From assembly GCA_946811185.2 (NCBI GenBank), contig OX328107.1, positions 25,565,587 to 25,629,586 of the forward strand: DNA of 64,000 bases, written 5' to 3'. Each line of letters starts with the position of its first letter. Position 1 is the stretch's first letter. A program made the position numbers and the translations under genes. Below the pieces are notes generated by a model. The model worked only from the letters and a program-made list of their open reading frames with translations, ran no database searches and was not told the DNA's origin. Below are positions 9,126 through 20,612 of the stretch, piece by piece. Source of the DNA: Hippopus hippopus (taxonomy: Eukaryota; Mollusca; Bivalvia; Cardiida; Cardiidae).

Positions 9126-10475
9126 AAGGGAAAAAAAACACGAGGGCCATGATGGCCCTGAAGTCGCTCACCTGAGCCTTTTGACCAAACATGATCCATT
9201 TCAAATCTCTTTCAAAAGTGTACACAAGGTTTTTCTAAGATTTGACCTTATGACCTAGTTTTCGACCCAACATGACCAATTTTCAAACTCATCCAAGATA
9301 TCATCAAGACAAACATTCTGACCAATTTTCAAGAGTTTTGGACTAAAAATATGGCCTCTAGAGCATACAGAAGGTTTTTCTAGGATTTGACCTAGTGACC
9401 TAGTTTTTTACCCAACATGATCCATTTTCGAAATCGTCCAAGAGGTCATCAAGACAAACATTCTGACCAATTTTCAAGAGTTTTGGAATGAAAATATGGC
9501 CTCTAGAGCATACACAAGGTTTTTCTAAGATTTGCCCTAGTGACCTAGTTTTTGACCCAACATGACCCATTTTGGAATTTATTCAAGATATCATCAAGAC
9601 AAACATTCTGACCAACTTTCAAGAGCATTGGACAGAAAATATGGCCTCTAGAGCGCACACAAAGTTTTTCTAAGATTTGCCCCAGTGACCTAGTTTTTGA
9701 CCTGACAAGACTCATTTTCAAACTTGTCCAAGATATCATCAAGACATACATTCTGACCAATTTTCAAGAGTTTTGGAATGAAAATATGGCTTCTAGAGCA
9801 TACACAAGGCTTTTCTAAGATTACACCTAGTGACCTAGTTTTTGACCCGACATAACCCATTTCCGAACTCATCCAAAATATTATCAAGACAAACATTCTG
9901 ACCAACTTTAAAGAGCACTGGACTGAAAATATGGCCTCTAGAGCATACACAAGGTTTTTCTAAGATTTGCCCTAGTGACCTAGTTTTTGACCCGACATGA
10001 CCCATTTTGGAATTTATTCAAGATATCATCAAGACAAACATTCTGACCAACTTTCAAGAGCATTGGACAGAAAATATGGCCTCTAGAGCGTACACAAGGT
10101 TTTTCTAAGATTTGCCCCAGTGACCTAGTTTTTGACCCGACAAGACCCATTTTCGAACTTGTCCGAGATATTGACAAACATTCTGACCAATTTTCAAGAG
10201 TTTTGGACTGAAAATGTGGCCTCTAGAGCGTACACAAGGTTTTTCTAAGATTTGACCTAGTGACCTAGTTTTTGACTTGACATGACCCATTTTTGAACTC
10301 ATCCGAGATATTATCAAGACAAACATTCTGACCAAGTTTCATGAGTATCGGACTGAAAATGTGGCCTCTAGAGCATACACAAGGTAAAAGTTGACGACGG
10401 ACGATGCACGACGGACGCCGGACACAGCACGATCACAAAAGCTCACCATGAGCATTTTGTGCTCAGGTGAGCTAA
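9126..10475. repeat. Tandem array of a 145-bp unit in an element with GCTCACCTGAGC ends
   Basis: The left end reads GAGGGCCATGATGGCCCTG then GCTCACCTGAGC; the right end has GCTCAGGTGAGCT. Inside, the unit marked GTGACCTAGTTTTTGACCC recurs at 9252, 9397, 9542, 9687, 9832, 9977, 10122 and 10262: seven steps, six of exactly 145 and the last 140 (a small deletion). The same unit, reversed, forms the array at 37633-39456. The short frames seen here are repeat artefacts. Confidence 0.9.
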
Positions 10476-10511
10476 AAACCCACTTTGCTTTGGTCAATTA
10501 ACAAGAAAATA

Positions 10512-10795
10512 TCTTACCCCTTTACCATATGATCCCACATAATCCCACGTTTTCAAAAGGCTTCTTTTTCAGGGTTGTTAAAAGTCGGCTTTGTGCAGTA
10601 AAGGGTGAACGACATTGAGGAAGAAGTATTTTGAAAACATTGTGAAAACAGAGAATGCTGGTAATCAACTTTTTCTCCTTTTCCAAGAAAATTTTATACC
10701 GTGAGTTTTCATTCCTCCATCCACATTTAATTTGTCGTTTGTTAATGCTCTAATTTTTTACCAGTGTAATATTTTGCAATCCTGTAAAGCGTTAA
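10512..10795. mobile_element. Family A MITE
   Basis: Has CCCTTTACCATATGATCCC at the left and CCTGTAAAGCGTTAA at the right; the centre (GAATGCTGGTAATCAACTTT) has lost symmetry. It is more diverged than most copies. Confidence 0.65.
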
Positions 10796-11006
10796 AAAAA
10801 AAGGCAGGGGGGGACAATTTATCAATACAAGCCATTTGCCCCTTTTTTTCATTGTATATTCATACACTGCCTATAGGAGAAACTTTATGAATTTGTATTT
10901 GCATATTAACGGTTGAAGTACAACTACAGGTGCGCCACTTCAGAGTCAAAACGGAAATAACTCAAGTGGTTTTAAGTGGTTTTCATTGTATTGTTCGAGG
11001 GGTGAT

Positions 11007-11310
11007 TGACGTCATAACGTCCCCACTTTTGGGGGGGGGGGGGGGGGGGCATTGTTCTTAGATGACGTAGACAATGTATATGTATGATGACAACGATGAC
11101 GTAGACAATGTATATGTATGATGAGAACGATAGACTTTACTGTCAATTGACATCATAGCGTCCACACGCGTGGGGGGCATTGTTCATAGATGACATAGAC
11201 AATGTACATGTATGGTGAGAACAATTGACTGTACCGTCAAGTGACGTCATAGCGTCCCCTAGCGCGGGGGTCATTGTTTTTCGATGATGTAGACAATGTA
11301 TATGTACTAG
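11007..11310. repeat. Imperfect tandem repeat carrying CRE palindromes
   Basis: Blocks TGACGTCATARCGTCCCC, CATTGTTCTTAGATGACG and GTAGACAATGTATATGTA recur. The full palindrome TGACGTCA occurs at 11007-11014 and 11242-11249, with a decayed version (TGACATCA) between. A run of about 20 G starts near 11031. Confidence 0.75.
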
Positions 11311-12269
11311 AACAATAGACTAGATCAACTAATACGAGAGCAATGCCTCTCGAATTTATATGGATAAATCGAAGGAAAAAAACGGTTATTTCAAATTCGA
11401 AAAACAATATAAAGTATACGACCGTTATTTCAAATGTGGACCAATAGCAAGCCAACACATACGATACTATGGAATTACGTTTTTACGTTAAAGTATGCAA
11501 GGTATGCGGTATAAAATATCACTCCACCGCAATACTTCTAACACAGCATGTGGTGACTGGATAAAGAATCAACTCAAGGTAGGTTCGTTAAATGGATCAC
11601 AATGCATGTATATCAACGCTGCTGATCGAGAAGTTTTGTCGTTTGTCGGAAGAAAAGAAAAGTTTATGCCAGAGATGAAAGACGCAATGCTTTAAGTCGA
11701 CCAACTTCGCGCGATAGCGAACAGTTATTGAAGGACTTTAGGAGAATTACGTTTTCTATCAAATCTTACAACGATTAGTTTAAACCGAAATCGGTTACGA
11801 GCAAATACCTCAATTGACAATGTTTTTTAGAAAAAGGGTCATATATCATAAAGTATATAGTTTCCCATTTTGGTCGAATAAACTCTCCCTTCGAGCCATA
11901 GGACTTGTCTACTTCTCGAGAACAAAGGCATCCTGAATCTGGTTTTTACCGTAACACCGATTTATAGTAAATAGACCAGACCTACGCACCAGTGGACGAG
12001 TTTATTGTTTGAAACCAAAACATCCTGTTCCAATACCCTTTCGTTTTCTAGCTTTATCACCAATTCGAATCCAAACCTGTCGCAGACACATGCGGACCAA
12101 GTTTTTGTACGAGGTAAAGAAGTCACTAAATTCTGTCCCACAGAGCCCATAAAGCCCGAGACGGCTCGACTTGAATAGTTCAGTGGGACAAAAATACCTA
12201 CGATGTTAGATTGCAGAAACGTTCATTCGTAACCCTTCTCTCCAAAAGAAAGCGTGCAATCCTCCAGCC
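11311..12269. other. No recognised gene
   Basis: Two modest open frames are present (plus 11495-11695, minus 11962-12150). The minus one reads like ordinary protein (DRFGFELVIKLENERVLEQD), but I recognise no family and see no supporting exon structure. CpG is more frequent here than in the flanks. Confidence 0.4.
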
Positions 12270-12470
12270 TATTAATTAGAAACGTATCTCTTTTTTTCTT
12301 TCTCTGTCCGACCATCCGTCCATCTGTCTGTCCATCTGTCTGTCTGTCCGTTCATCTGTCTGTATGTGTCTCTTTCTGTCTGTCTGTCTTTCTCTCGCTC
12401 TTTCTCTGTTTGTCTGCCTGTCTCTGTCTCTCTCGCTCTTTCAGTGTCTGTCTGTCTGTTTAGGACAGGT
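12270..12470. repeat. (TCTG)n / (TCTC)n microsatellite
   Basis: A low-complexity run of CTGTCTGTC and CTCTCGCTC motifs. Both strands are open in several frames only because of the composition. Confidence 0.9.
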
Positions 12471-12575
12471 GCGAGAAAAGCCAGGAAACACATGCGTAGG
12501 TGCACTGGCCGCCGTAATATGACCTTATCTGTAAAATTGGTGTTAAACTCCAATACAAACAAAGTTTACATTTTT
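12470..12575 (+). repeat. SINE 3' tail fragment
   Basis: GTAGGTGCACTGGCCGCCGT, then AATATGACC and GTGTTAAACTCCAATAC, matches the tail of the SINE at 24468-24775 (GGTGCACTGGCCACTGCAAT, AATATGACTTAAATG). Confidence 0.6.
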
Positions 12576-13451
12576 TATATCAGCGATCGATCTTTCACGT
12601 CCGACTTTTTTTGTATGAATGTATGATTATCTCGAGACAATGCTTTCACTCATTTCTATACATTCATTTTATTAAGGAAGTCTTTAGTTTCTCTCTGCTT
12701 AACAGGCACATTAGTATGGTTTCACAGCTGCTTTGCTCTTCCTAGTACATATACTTGTCCTCATCAAATCAATCCTTCTGAAAAGCCCAATCTATTTATA
12801 ATCATTCTGTTTTTTAAACACTCTCAACATTCCTTATGCTGTTGAATTGGCCAATATGCCTGATCTGCATAGAGAACCCTTTAAAACATGGAACGATGCC
12901 GAGCATTAAAAGTTTTTTGTACCCTCGATGACAGCAGATTGTTGGAATCTGTCAAACTTTTCATAATTAATACAATGCAAAGTCTCATTCTTTTCATTGG
13001 ATTGAGCCAGCCAAACTGATTAAACAACAATATTTGGAAATTTTTTCGTTTCTTCTGCAATGATGGAACATCCTAAACTGGTGTGTTCACTGCCAAGCTA
13101 AAATTTCAGACCGATTGTTTTCTTGAGAAATTCTTTTGTAAAAGCTGTCCCAGTGACAAGTTCAGGTTAAAAAATTTTGCATAAAAATTCCTTACGAAAT
13201 CAAATCTTTCCACAATATTATCGTCAACAGAAGATTTTACGAATATACGCGTTTTGCGTAACGGTCCCTATTTAAGTCGGATTTGATTAGCCTCTACTGT
13301 ACTCAGTTGCATCCTTGGAATAATAATAATAATAATAATGATGATGATCGAAAATAATAATGATAATGAAAATAATATAATTAATACGTAATTATTATAA
13401 CTTTTCTGATATTTGTCGATCATACATTTCGAAGTTTGTTCGTGGGGGTAC
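12576..13451. other. AT-rich spacer with (AAT)n
   Basis: It holds a microsatellite of AAT and ATG triplets at about 13319-13375. Otherwise nothing was recognised. Confidence 0.5.
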
Positions 13452-14449
13452 GCCTAAAATACGCAATGGAATATTTTTTACGAAATGGACGAAATGGAAA
13501 TCGTTTTCACGAAATGGAAATAGTCTGTGACTTACATTGATACCTACTTGATATGGGATCACATTAATCACGTGATGATATCAATTCAATATGTTTTAAT
13601 GAATATTGCATGATTTATGCACTTTTTCCTCATAATTTAGCCTTTCAATGTTCTTTTTACCCTTTTGTTAGAAATTTTGGCACTGAAAATTGCGGGCGGA
13701 ATGGTAGTGTTTGATGAAATTGAAAAAAAAAATGAGCTTAAAAAAAAAGAGAAAAATGAAATGAAAATGGGTAGATTCTATATTTTCTAAAAATTTCAAA
13801 AGAATATAAACAAACTTTTGGTATTTAGTCAGTTTTTTTTTTTTTTTTTTGTACTTGATGGAAATTTTGATACGAAATAGACAAAACGGAAATCAATGGA
13901 CTAAATCAGGAATCATATATACATATAGATCTCTGAAAAATGGAAATCATCATGTCTCGAATTTCATACTTACTTGAGGTCAAAATAATCTTTTAACAAT
14001 ATCAGTTCAATATCCTTTTAAAGAATACTACACGACATGCAATTTTCGGCTCAATGTTCATACTTGTATTTCAGTGTCAAAATTGTATTTTATCCAATGG
14101 AAATTTGGCTACGAAATGGAAATAATTTGACAAAATGTAAATTATTGACTTGAATATGAGGTTACCCCTGCTGAAATTAGGCTAAAAAGGATACATTGCG
14201 TAAATTACAATGTTCTGTATCAAGAGCGTTTAGTTTCCATGTTCAAATAATAGAAAATAATATTCGTTGCTCGATTATTTTCCATAATTTGAAATTGCAA
14301 TCCATGCCACACCACATGGATGCATCATTGACCTTTTTTTCCTTTTCTGCACACATTTACATTTAGTCTATTATAATACAATTTTTACAAAATTGCTTTA
14401 ATGGCAATAAATTGTAACGATTATATGCAGATAAAAATTGTTAAAACTC

Positions 14450-14930
14450 TTAACTCTTTACCAATCGACAGAATGTAAGACTTTTCCAAATTGAAAGCTG
14501 TTGCAAACGACAAACTAATTGTTACTCTAATATGGCCTGCAACACGTGAAAAGGAGCATTCGGACATTTGCGTAAAGTGTCGTCTCGGATCAGCCTGCGC
14601 AGTCCATGCAGGCTAATCCGAGATGGCACTTTATGACTACATTAGATTTTGTGCTAAAGTAGACTTGCACAAAACAGAAAATTACATATAAATGGAAAGT
14701 GCCGTCTCGGATTAGCCTGCGCGGACTGCGCAGGCTGATCCAAGACGACACTTTACGCAAATGTCCGAATGTCCCTTTTCACTTGTTGCAAGCCATATTG
14801 AAGTTTGTTTGAGGAAAGGTAGAAAACAATCTGAAAAGGGAAAAGGAGAATTTTGGTAACCAGAATTTTCTCCTTCTTCCTCAGTATTTTCAAAAGCCTT
14901 TTTCCTTGGGGGTCATAAAAACTTGTGATT
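14450..14930. mobile_element. Family A MITE split by a TA-type MITE
   Basis: Left part TTAACTCTTTACCAATCGAC; right part holds GGAGAATTTTGGTAACCAGA. A 263-bp element is inserted between them at a TA dinucleotide. The adjoining, undisturbed copy near 15006-15190 shows the uninterrupted sequence (CTCTAACATTGAAATT). Confidence 0.78.
14533..14795. mobile_element. 263-bp palindromic MITE with TA duplication
   Basis: Ends TGGCCTGCAAC and GTTGCAAGCCA, flanked by TA at 14531-14532 and 14796-14797. The arms contain the inverted blocks CATTCGGACATTTGCGTAAA and CGGATTAGCCTGCGC, giving long hairpins. TA duplication suggests a Tc1/mariner-type non-autonomous element. Confidence 0.85.
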
Positions 14931-15005
14931 ATGAAAATTACTCACATATTGATTAATTCCGTAGTACATGAAGTAAGTTTAACAAATCAATGAACCCACG
15001 CAGGT

Positions 15006-15190
15006 AAAAATCTTTACCAAATGACAAAATGTAAGACTTTTGTAAGTTTGAAGCTGTTACAGACGACAAAATAAATGTTTCTCTAACATTGAAATTCATT
15101 TGTGGAAAGGTGAATAACATTGTGGGAAAGGAGAAATTGCTTGTTATTTTCTTCTTGTTCAACAATGTTTTTAAAAGCCTTTTACATTAG
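15006..15190. mobile_element. Family A MITE, shortened
   Basis: Contains TCTTTACCAAATGACAAAAT, ACATTGTGGGAAAGGAGAAA and AACAATGTTTTTAAAAGCC. The central TTACCAGCATT block is lost. Confidence 0.65.
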
Positions 15191-16655
15191 GGTAGTTAAA
15201 CCTAGGGATTTTTAATGTTACTGAATTATATACTAATTCCGTAGTTTATCAAGGAATTATTAACAAAACAATGAACATACCAAGATAAAACTCTTTACTA
15301 AACGACAAAATGTTAGACTTTTCTGAATTTATTCCATTTTCTAAAAATTCACATAGTAAAGGAAATAGGCTGATAAAACTATGACGAAAAAGTGTTTTTA
15401 AAATCAGTTTAAAACGATTCAAGATTGTTGCAGTAGTTGTCTTACGTAACTATTTCCTACCCTATTTCCAATCTAAAATTAATGTCTTGATAAATTCCAT
15501 TTCGTCAAGCAATTTCCATTTTACAATTTCGTAGCATAAATGTAATTCCATAAGGGGTATGAACACAAATATGACAAGTTCGTATATTATGCTTTTAAGA
15601 ATTTACAGAGAATATAATAGATCTGCTCTTTTTTTTTTTCGTTTTCTTCAACTTTAATTCTTTATCAATTTGATCCACCAGTTCCATTTTGCCAGAAAAA
15701 CGGCTTAGGAAATAAAACGAACAAGATTCTTCCTAAAACTGAGGCAACCTATGGTGGCGTAAAACATCCCGTTCATTCATTCATTTATTTGTCTACTTTT
15801 AGAAGTTCCTGTGTTTCAAGAACTCTTTTACTTTCTTTTCACTCTGTTTACACTCCTTTTCGTCAATGGGAAGTTCTGTGTGGCTTGGAACCGTAAACCG
15901 GCCTACATTAGGAATAATTTTATGGTCAAAGGGAAAAAACTCGTACATACTGACATCACTTTCTTAATGGCAGAGTTACGTCCCTTATATTTGTGGACAA
16001 CATAAAACCCAAGACGAACAAACATCATTGCCGTTTCTGAAGACGATCTGTATCGAAAAAAAAAAAATGTTCGTAGAGCTGTCATTATTTCTGGTATAGT
16101 TTAAGACAGGATTGTAGATGCTGCTACTTCTGAAAATATAATGACAGCAGACAAAAGAAAGAAAAACCAATCGCAGACGTGGTTACTATTTTATAAATAG
16201 GTGGTAGTCTCCCTTGTATTTCGTCACGTTCGTAAACAAGGCGACCGCCAAAATTTAACTTCGGTTATCAAAGTAAGAGCTCACACAGAATAAAAATATA
16301 ATTTTTATAATAAAATTTATCAACTGATTAATGCATACGATAAATAAGCTTTCTTAGGTTACAATTTAAACTTATAAACCAACGATATGTTTTCGTTCAA
16401 TTAGGTTTACGAGGTTATTAACAAATAGGCCCATCGTTAATGTGGGCTAAATTGTCAAATTCCAACCATTTCTTTGATCATTGACCGTAAGGAACAGGGG
16501 ACAGAAAGTGAAAGCATACCTGAATCTTCACAGCTAATAAATGGAGATGAAAGGTATGGGTTTTTTTTTTCCCGATATTATTGATGTTGATTCCAGTTTA
16601 GATCCCCCTTTTTTGAATGAAAGGGAGTTATAAGAGGGGAGGTCACTCTCCATTA

Positions 16656-16780
16656 ATTTGAACACTTAATCCCTTAGACAATAAATTGATTTAAAACAAC
16701 GCAACAGCATCCTGCATTTGAACACTTAATCCCTTAGGCAATAAATTGATTTAAAATAACGCAACAGCATCCTGCATTTG
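16656..16780. repeat. 60-bp tandem duplication
   Basis: ATTTGAACACTTAATCCCTT starts at 16656 and again at 16716, with two differences over the 60-base unit. It is a recent duplication inside the 4.66-kb element. Confidence 0.85.
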
Positions 16781-17101
16781 ACAGAAAATTACCTGCGGGC
16801 AAACCATAACTTTAACAATCAGCACAGACTAAACTTGAGTGTACTTACGAATGTGCAGTCTGATATTGAATCTGCATGGGCCAATCAGAGTGTTTTTTCA
16901 AAAGAAAACCCCTTTGAAATAGCAAAGATTGGGTTTTTAAAATCGTCTTGAAAGTTTCATTTTACTTATTTAGCAGGATAAGGGTCAACAGAGGGTCCGG
17001 GTTTTTCGATAGACAGCATGGGTATAAATTAACCTTGCACCGGTTCTTAAAGTTTCGGTGTGACTGTTTGTAATAGTTGAAAAAAAGACTATTCCGATTG
17101 T

Positions 17102-17124
17102 GGGGGGGGGGGGGGGGGGGGGGG
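17102..17124. repeat. Poly-G tract
   Basis: About 22 consecutive G with no coding meaning; may form a quadruplex and is a likely spot for sequencing-length error. Confidence 0.9.
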
Positions 17125-18500
17125 ATAATAAGGGAGAGTACTCTTCATAACTAATTGATAAACAGATTGTACGAGTTTTTTCCCTTTGACCATAAAATCA
17201 CAATGGAATCTGCCCGTGACCGTTTCCGGACCCGAGACCGATCCACAATGATATTTATAAGCTTTAATTTCTCTCGTCCTTTATTCCAGTCCAGTCTTTA
17301 TCGATGAAAAAGTCTATTTCCTCCCCTAGATCTATTGCCTCCTATCTTAATTTGCAATTTTGCTGTAGATCTAGATCGATTAAGATTTTATTTTCTTATT
17401 ACATGTAGTTTGGCTGATCAGGACAGGAGGCCTACCTTCGATTCGGAATGTAGCTCAGTTGTTATTTTTTTGGCTTTGTCTGGAGCGCTGTACGCTCTAG
17501 CCCTTAGCGGAGAAACCATCACAAGTATAACGTTAGGGTTACCCTTTGTTTAGGAGGTGGAGAGGAATTTTCTCAACCCTGTCTCAAGTGGGATTCGGGG
17601 GACCTACCTCCGAAAAAAATTAAAATTTACAGCGATTCTGACGCATTTTGAGACCAGTTGTGCTAGTGAAACTCAAATTAATAGACTAGATCTTTTTTTT
17701 TTTTCAATAAAAACTTGCTGAGTTCCATAGATCTAGATCTACTGTAATCGTTCGAAACAGTGAACCTTACTAATACCTTTTACTAATACTGTAGTCTATA
17801 CATAATTACTATTATTAAAGTCCTTTCAAATTCATTCAGAGACACTTTCCATTTTGTGAAAAAAAATTCCATTTCGCCCACCATTTTTGATTACCAAACA
17901 TTTCGACTGAAGGATAAAAAGGTCACTGAACGGCTAAATTATTGTGAAAAAGCGCATATAAGTCATGCGGTAATCATTGAAAAATTATTGAAATGATATG
18001 TGAATATTTTGATCCAAATTTAAGCAGGTATCAAATTAAGTTAGAGGCGATTTCCATTCCGCGGAAAAGATTTCCATTTCATGAAAAAATTTCCATTGCG
18101 TATTTTAGGCCTGCCGATTCGGGGAGAAAAACTGCTGGGTTCTGTTGTTCGTTTCCATTATCTCCCGCTAGATGGCATCCTACAAATACACATCTATCTA
18201 ATTTGGGCATTCTGGGTACACAACCGGACTACTTTTCAAAACAACCGTTACTTTGAATTTCAAAATGAAAGAAACGTTTACTCAATAAAACGCTACCTGG
18301 TGCGATTCATTCAGCTATGACAGGCTAGCATATAACCTATGCATCGGCCATTTATTCAAACAGCCCCTACATGCTTGGGTAATAGGCTAATAGCTTTGGT
18401 ATAAGCCCTACTTTTCCCAGGTATGCGGGGATGGGTGATGCATCATAGCAGACAGGTCGAATCTTCGAAGAATATGACATGCGCTGACAACGGTTAGTTT

Positions 18501-19850
18501 CTATGGTGGCATATTTCTGCCACGAGATACGAGATAGCTATCATGATAATTTACAAAACTATCGCGATAAATTAAAGTTTCCTGGAAATTTTATCAAGAT
18601 AGTGAAAAGTTTCCTGAAAAAAATATCACGATAAACTTAATATTTTAATGCAAAATTTCTCAATCGTGCACAAAGCTACGGTGGCACAAAAGTGACATGG
18701 AAGATATATTTTATATTACGTGCGCACGCAGTAGCTAATATGTGCGCACGTAATAAGTAATACGTGCGCACGCAGTAGTATTACGTGCGCACGCAGTAGC
18801 TAATACGTGCGTACGTATTAGTTATTACTATTTCGTGCGCACGTATTAGCTAATACGTGCGCACGTAATAGTTATTACGTGCGCACGCAGTAGCTAGTAC
18901 GTGCACACACAGTAGCTAATACGTGCGCACGTATTAACTAATACGTGCGCACGTAATAACTATTACGTGTGCATGTAATAATCGACCAATCAGTTTATAA
19001 GGATCAATAAATGTCTATCTTCCACTTCCATCTTGAAACAATGGCTTCCGTTCATGATTCTGATTGGTGGATTATTACGTGCGCACGTAATATGTAATAC
19101 GTGCGCACGTATTAGCTACTGCGTGCGCACGCAGTAGCTATTACGTGCGCACGTATTAGCTAATACGTGCGCACGTAATAACTAATACGTGCGCATGTAA
19201 TACTACTGCGTGCGCACGTATTACTTATTACGTGCGCACGTATTAGCTACTGCGTGCGCATGTAATAACTAATACGTGCGCACGTATTAGCTACTGCGTG
19301 CGCACTTAGTATAAAATATATCTTCCATGTCACTTTTGTGCCACCGTACAAAGCTGACATGCAAGATAAAATTATCGTGATAGTTCTACCTGTTTCTCGA
19401 TATCTATAAATAGAAAATTTATCATTTGGATGAACTCGGTAGTTTTTGACTTCACAAGATTGCAGAAAGTAAAAGTCCGAATAATTAATAATTGTAGCTT
19501 TATTGGTAAATTTTGACAAGACTCGAAATGAACAGAAGTCTGTAATATCACAAAGACGTCTCGAAATGCCTCCTACAAACACTTGAAAACTGCTCAGGGA
19601 AAAGGAGAATTCATAAGGTTGTAGACGAAGAAGTTCCGGAACCGTATCTAATTATAGATACCGTGAATGTCAGTTACGGGCACGAAAGCAAAAAAGAAGT
19701 CATGATGAAAGTAGAATTATCGTGATATTTTTACCGTGAAAATTTTTACTATCTAGATAATATTTCCAGGAAACTTTGTTTTATCACGATAGTTTCTAAA
19801 ATTATCATGATAGCTATCTCGTGTCTCACGGCAGAAATATGCCACCATAC
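18501..19850. mobile_element. Outer fold-back element
   Basis: The left arm (TATGGTGGCATATTTCTGCC, then GAGATAGCTATCATGATAAT) and the right arm (ATTATCATGATAGCTATCTC, then GGCAGAAATATGCCACCATA) are complementary for well over 100 bases. The flanks share GTTT, a possible short target duplication. A second fold-back element sits inside at 18678-19347. Confidence 0.78.
18678..19347. mobile_element. 670-bp fold-back element built of ACGTGCGCACGT palindromes, 8-bp duplication
   Basis: Ends ACGGTGGCACAAAAGTGAC and its complement; flanked by ACAAAGCT on both sides (18670-18677 and 19348-19355), an exact 8-bp target duplication as made by hAT-type transposases. Two arrays (about 18716-18980 and 19072-19312) of TACGTGCGCACG units with TAGCTA spacers face each other across a 91-base spacer that has inverted CCAAT boxes (GACCAATCAG, CTGATTGGTG). 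Alternating purine/pyrimidine favours Z-DNA. Confidence 0.87.
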
Positions 19851-19887
19851 GTTTCACTTCAATTTCAACTGAATCAAGTGGTAACGG

Positions 19888-20609
19888 GCTTTTTCGTCCC
19901 TGGGCTTATTCGCCCGTGCTTGTTCGTCCGGGCTCATTCGTCAAGGCTTGTTCGTCCCAAATGATTTCTCATTAGTCCGGGCTTGTTCGTCCCAACTTAC
20001 GTATCTGCCAACCAAAGGTGTTAATAATGGATACTTCACTGATTTTGATTATGAAAAGGTGTTAACTGCACATGCATAATCGCCGACCATTTTAAACAAC
20101 CGAAGATTATATAACTGTTCAAGAAAGGTCCTCCCCATCATCATGTTTAGAGAAAAAACCAAAGCAACAAAAAAAAAAAATAATCATGAAGTCATCCCCA
20201 TCGCTACGTTTAGAGAAGAAAATCAATAAAAGAAAAATATTGATGGATTCATCCCCATCATTATAATAAATACAATAGAAACATATGGATTTTCAACTTA
20301 CATTGTATTGTAAGACGGTTAGCCGTAGGCAAGAGGCGGCGCAGAAACCTTGTGTGTTTAAGTTCTGAATCATTAATGAACTTTCTGTACTGTTTAAAAT
20401 ACGACTTCGAGAAAGGCAAAAACAAAGCATTGGTAAGTTTTATTCACATTACTGTACTTTTATTGTAAAATAACAATTCATTTTAGACGGCACATGGTCT
20501 GTACATTCCAATAAGATCGGTAAGGTAGTGTGGGACGAACAAGCCCGGGCGAGAAAGGCTAGGGACGAACAAGCTCAGGGAAGAACTGGTTTTGGCACGA
20601 ACAAGTAAG
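19888..20609. mobile_element. Element with repeated TTGTTCGTCC in inverted end clusters
   Basis: At the left TTCGTCC/CTTGTTCGTCC recurs five times in about 110 bases. At the right GGGACGAACAAGC recurs three times in reverse. The middle holds two similar short repeats (TCATCCCCATC near 20130-20260). No coding capacity was seen. The exact ends and target duplication were not resolved. Confidence 0.7.
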
Positions 20610-20612
20610 CTA

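Larger units (their letters stand above)
13452..18110. mobile_element. 4.66-kb element with perfect 20-bp inverted ends
   Basis: The first 20 bases (GCCTAAAATACGCAATGGAA) are exactly complementary to the last 20. Subterminal GAAATGGAAAT motifs are direct in the left part (13480-14140) and reversed (ATTTCCATTTC) in the right part (15500-15540, 17840-17880, 18040-18090). No transposase was recognised, so it looks non-autonomous. Other repeats sit inside it. No clear target duplication was seen. Confidence 0.72.

Noticed and set aside
9545..10335. Several overlapping minus-strand frames with similar proteins
   Set aside because: They repeat with the 145-bp unit, which is not a multiple of three, so frames shift and stop; satellite artefact.
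12254..12626. Frames rich in Ser/Leu/Cys or Arg/Thr/Asp
   Set aside because: Direct translation of a TCTG microsatellite on either strand.
18678..19347. CRISPR array
   Set aside because: Regular short repeats, but the spacers are themselves repeats, the units are palindromic and the locus is eukaryotic with transposon ends.
19247..19582. 111-codon minus-strand frame
   Set aside because: It runs through the ACGTGCGCACGT palindrome array and out of a transposon end; composition-driven.
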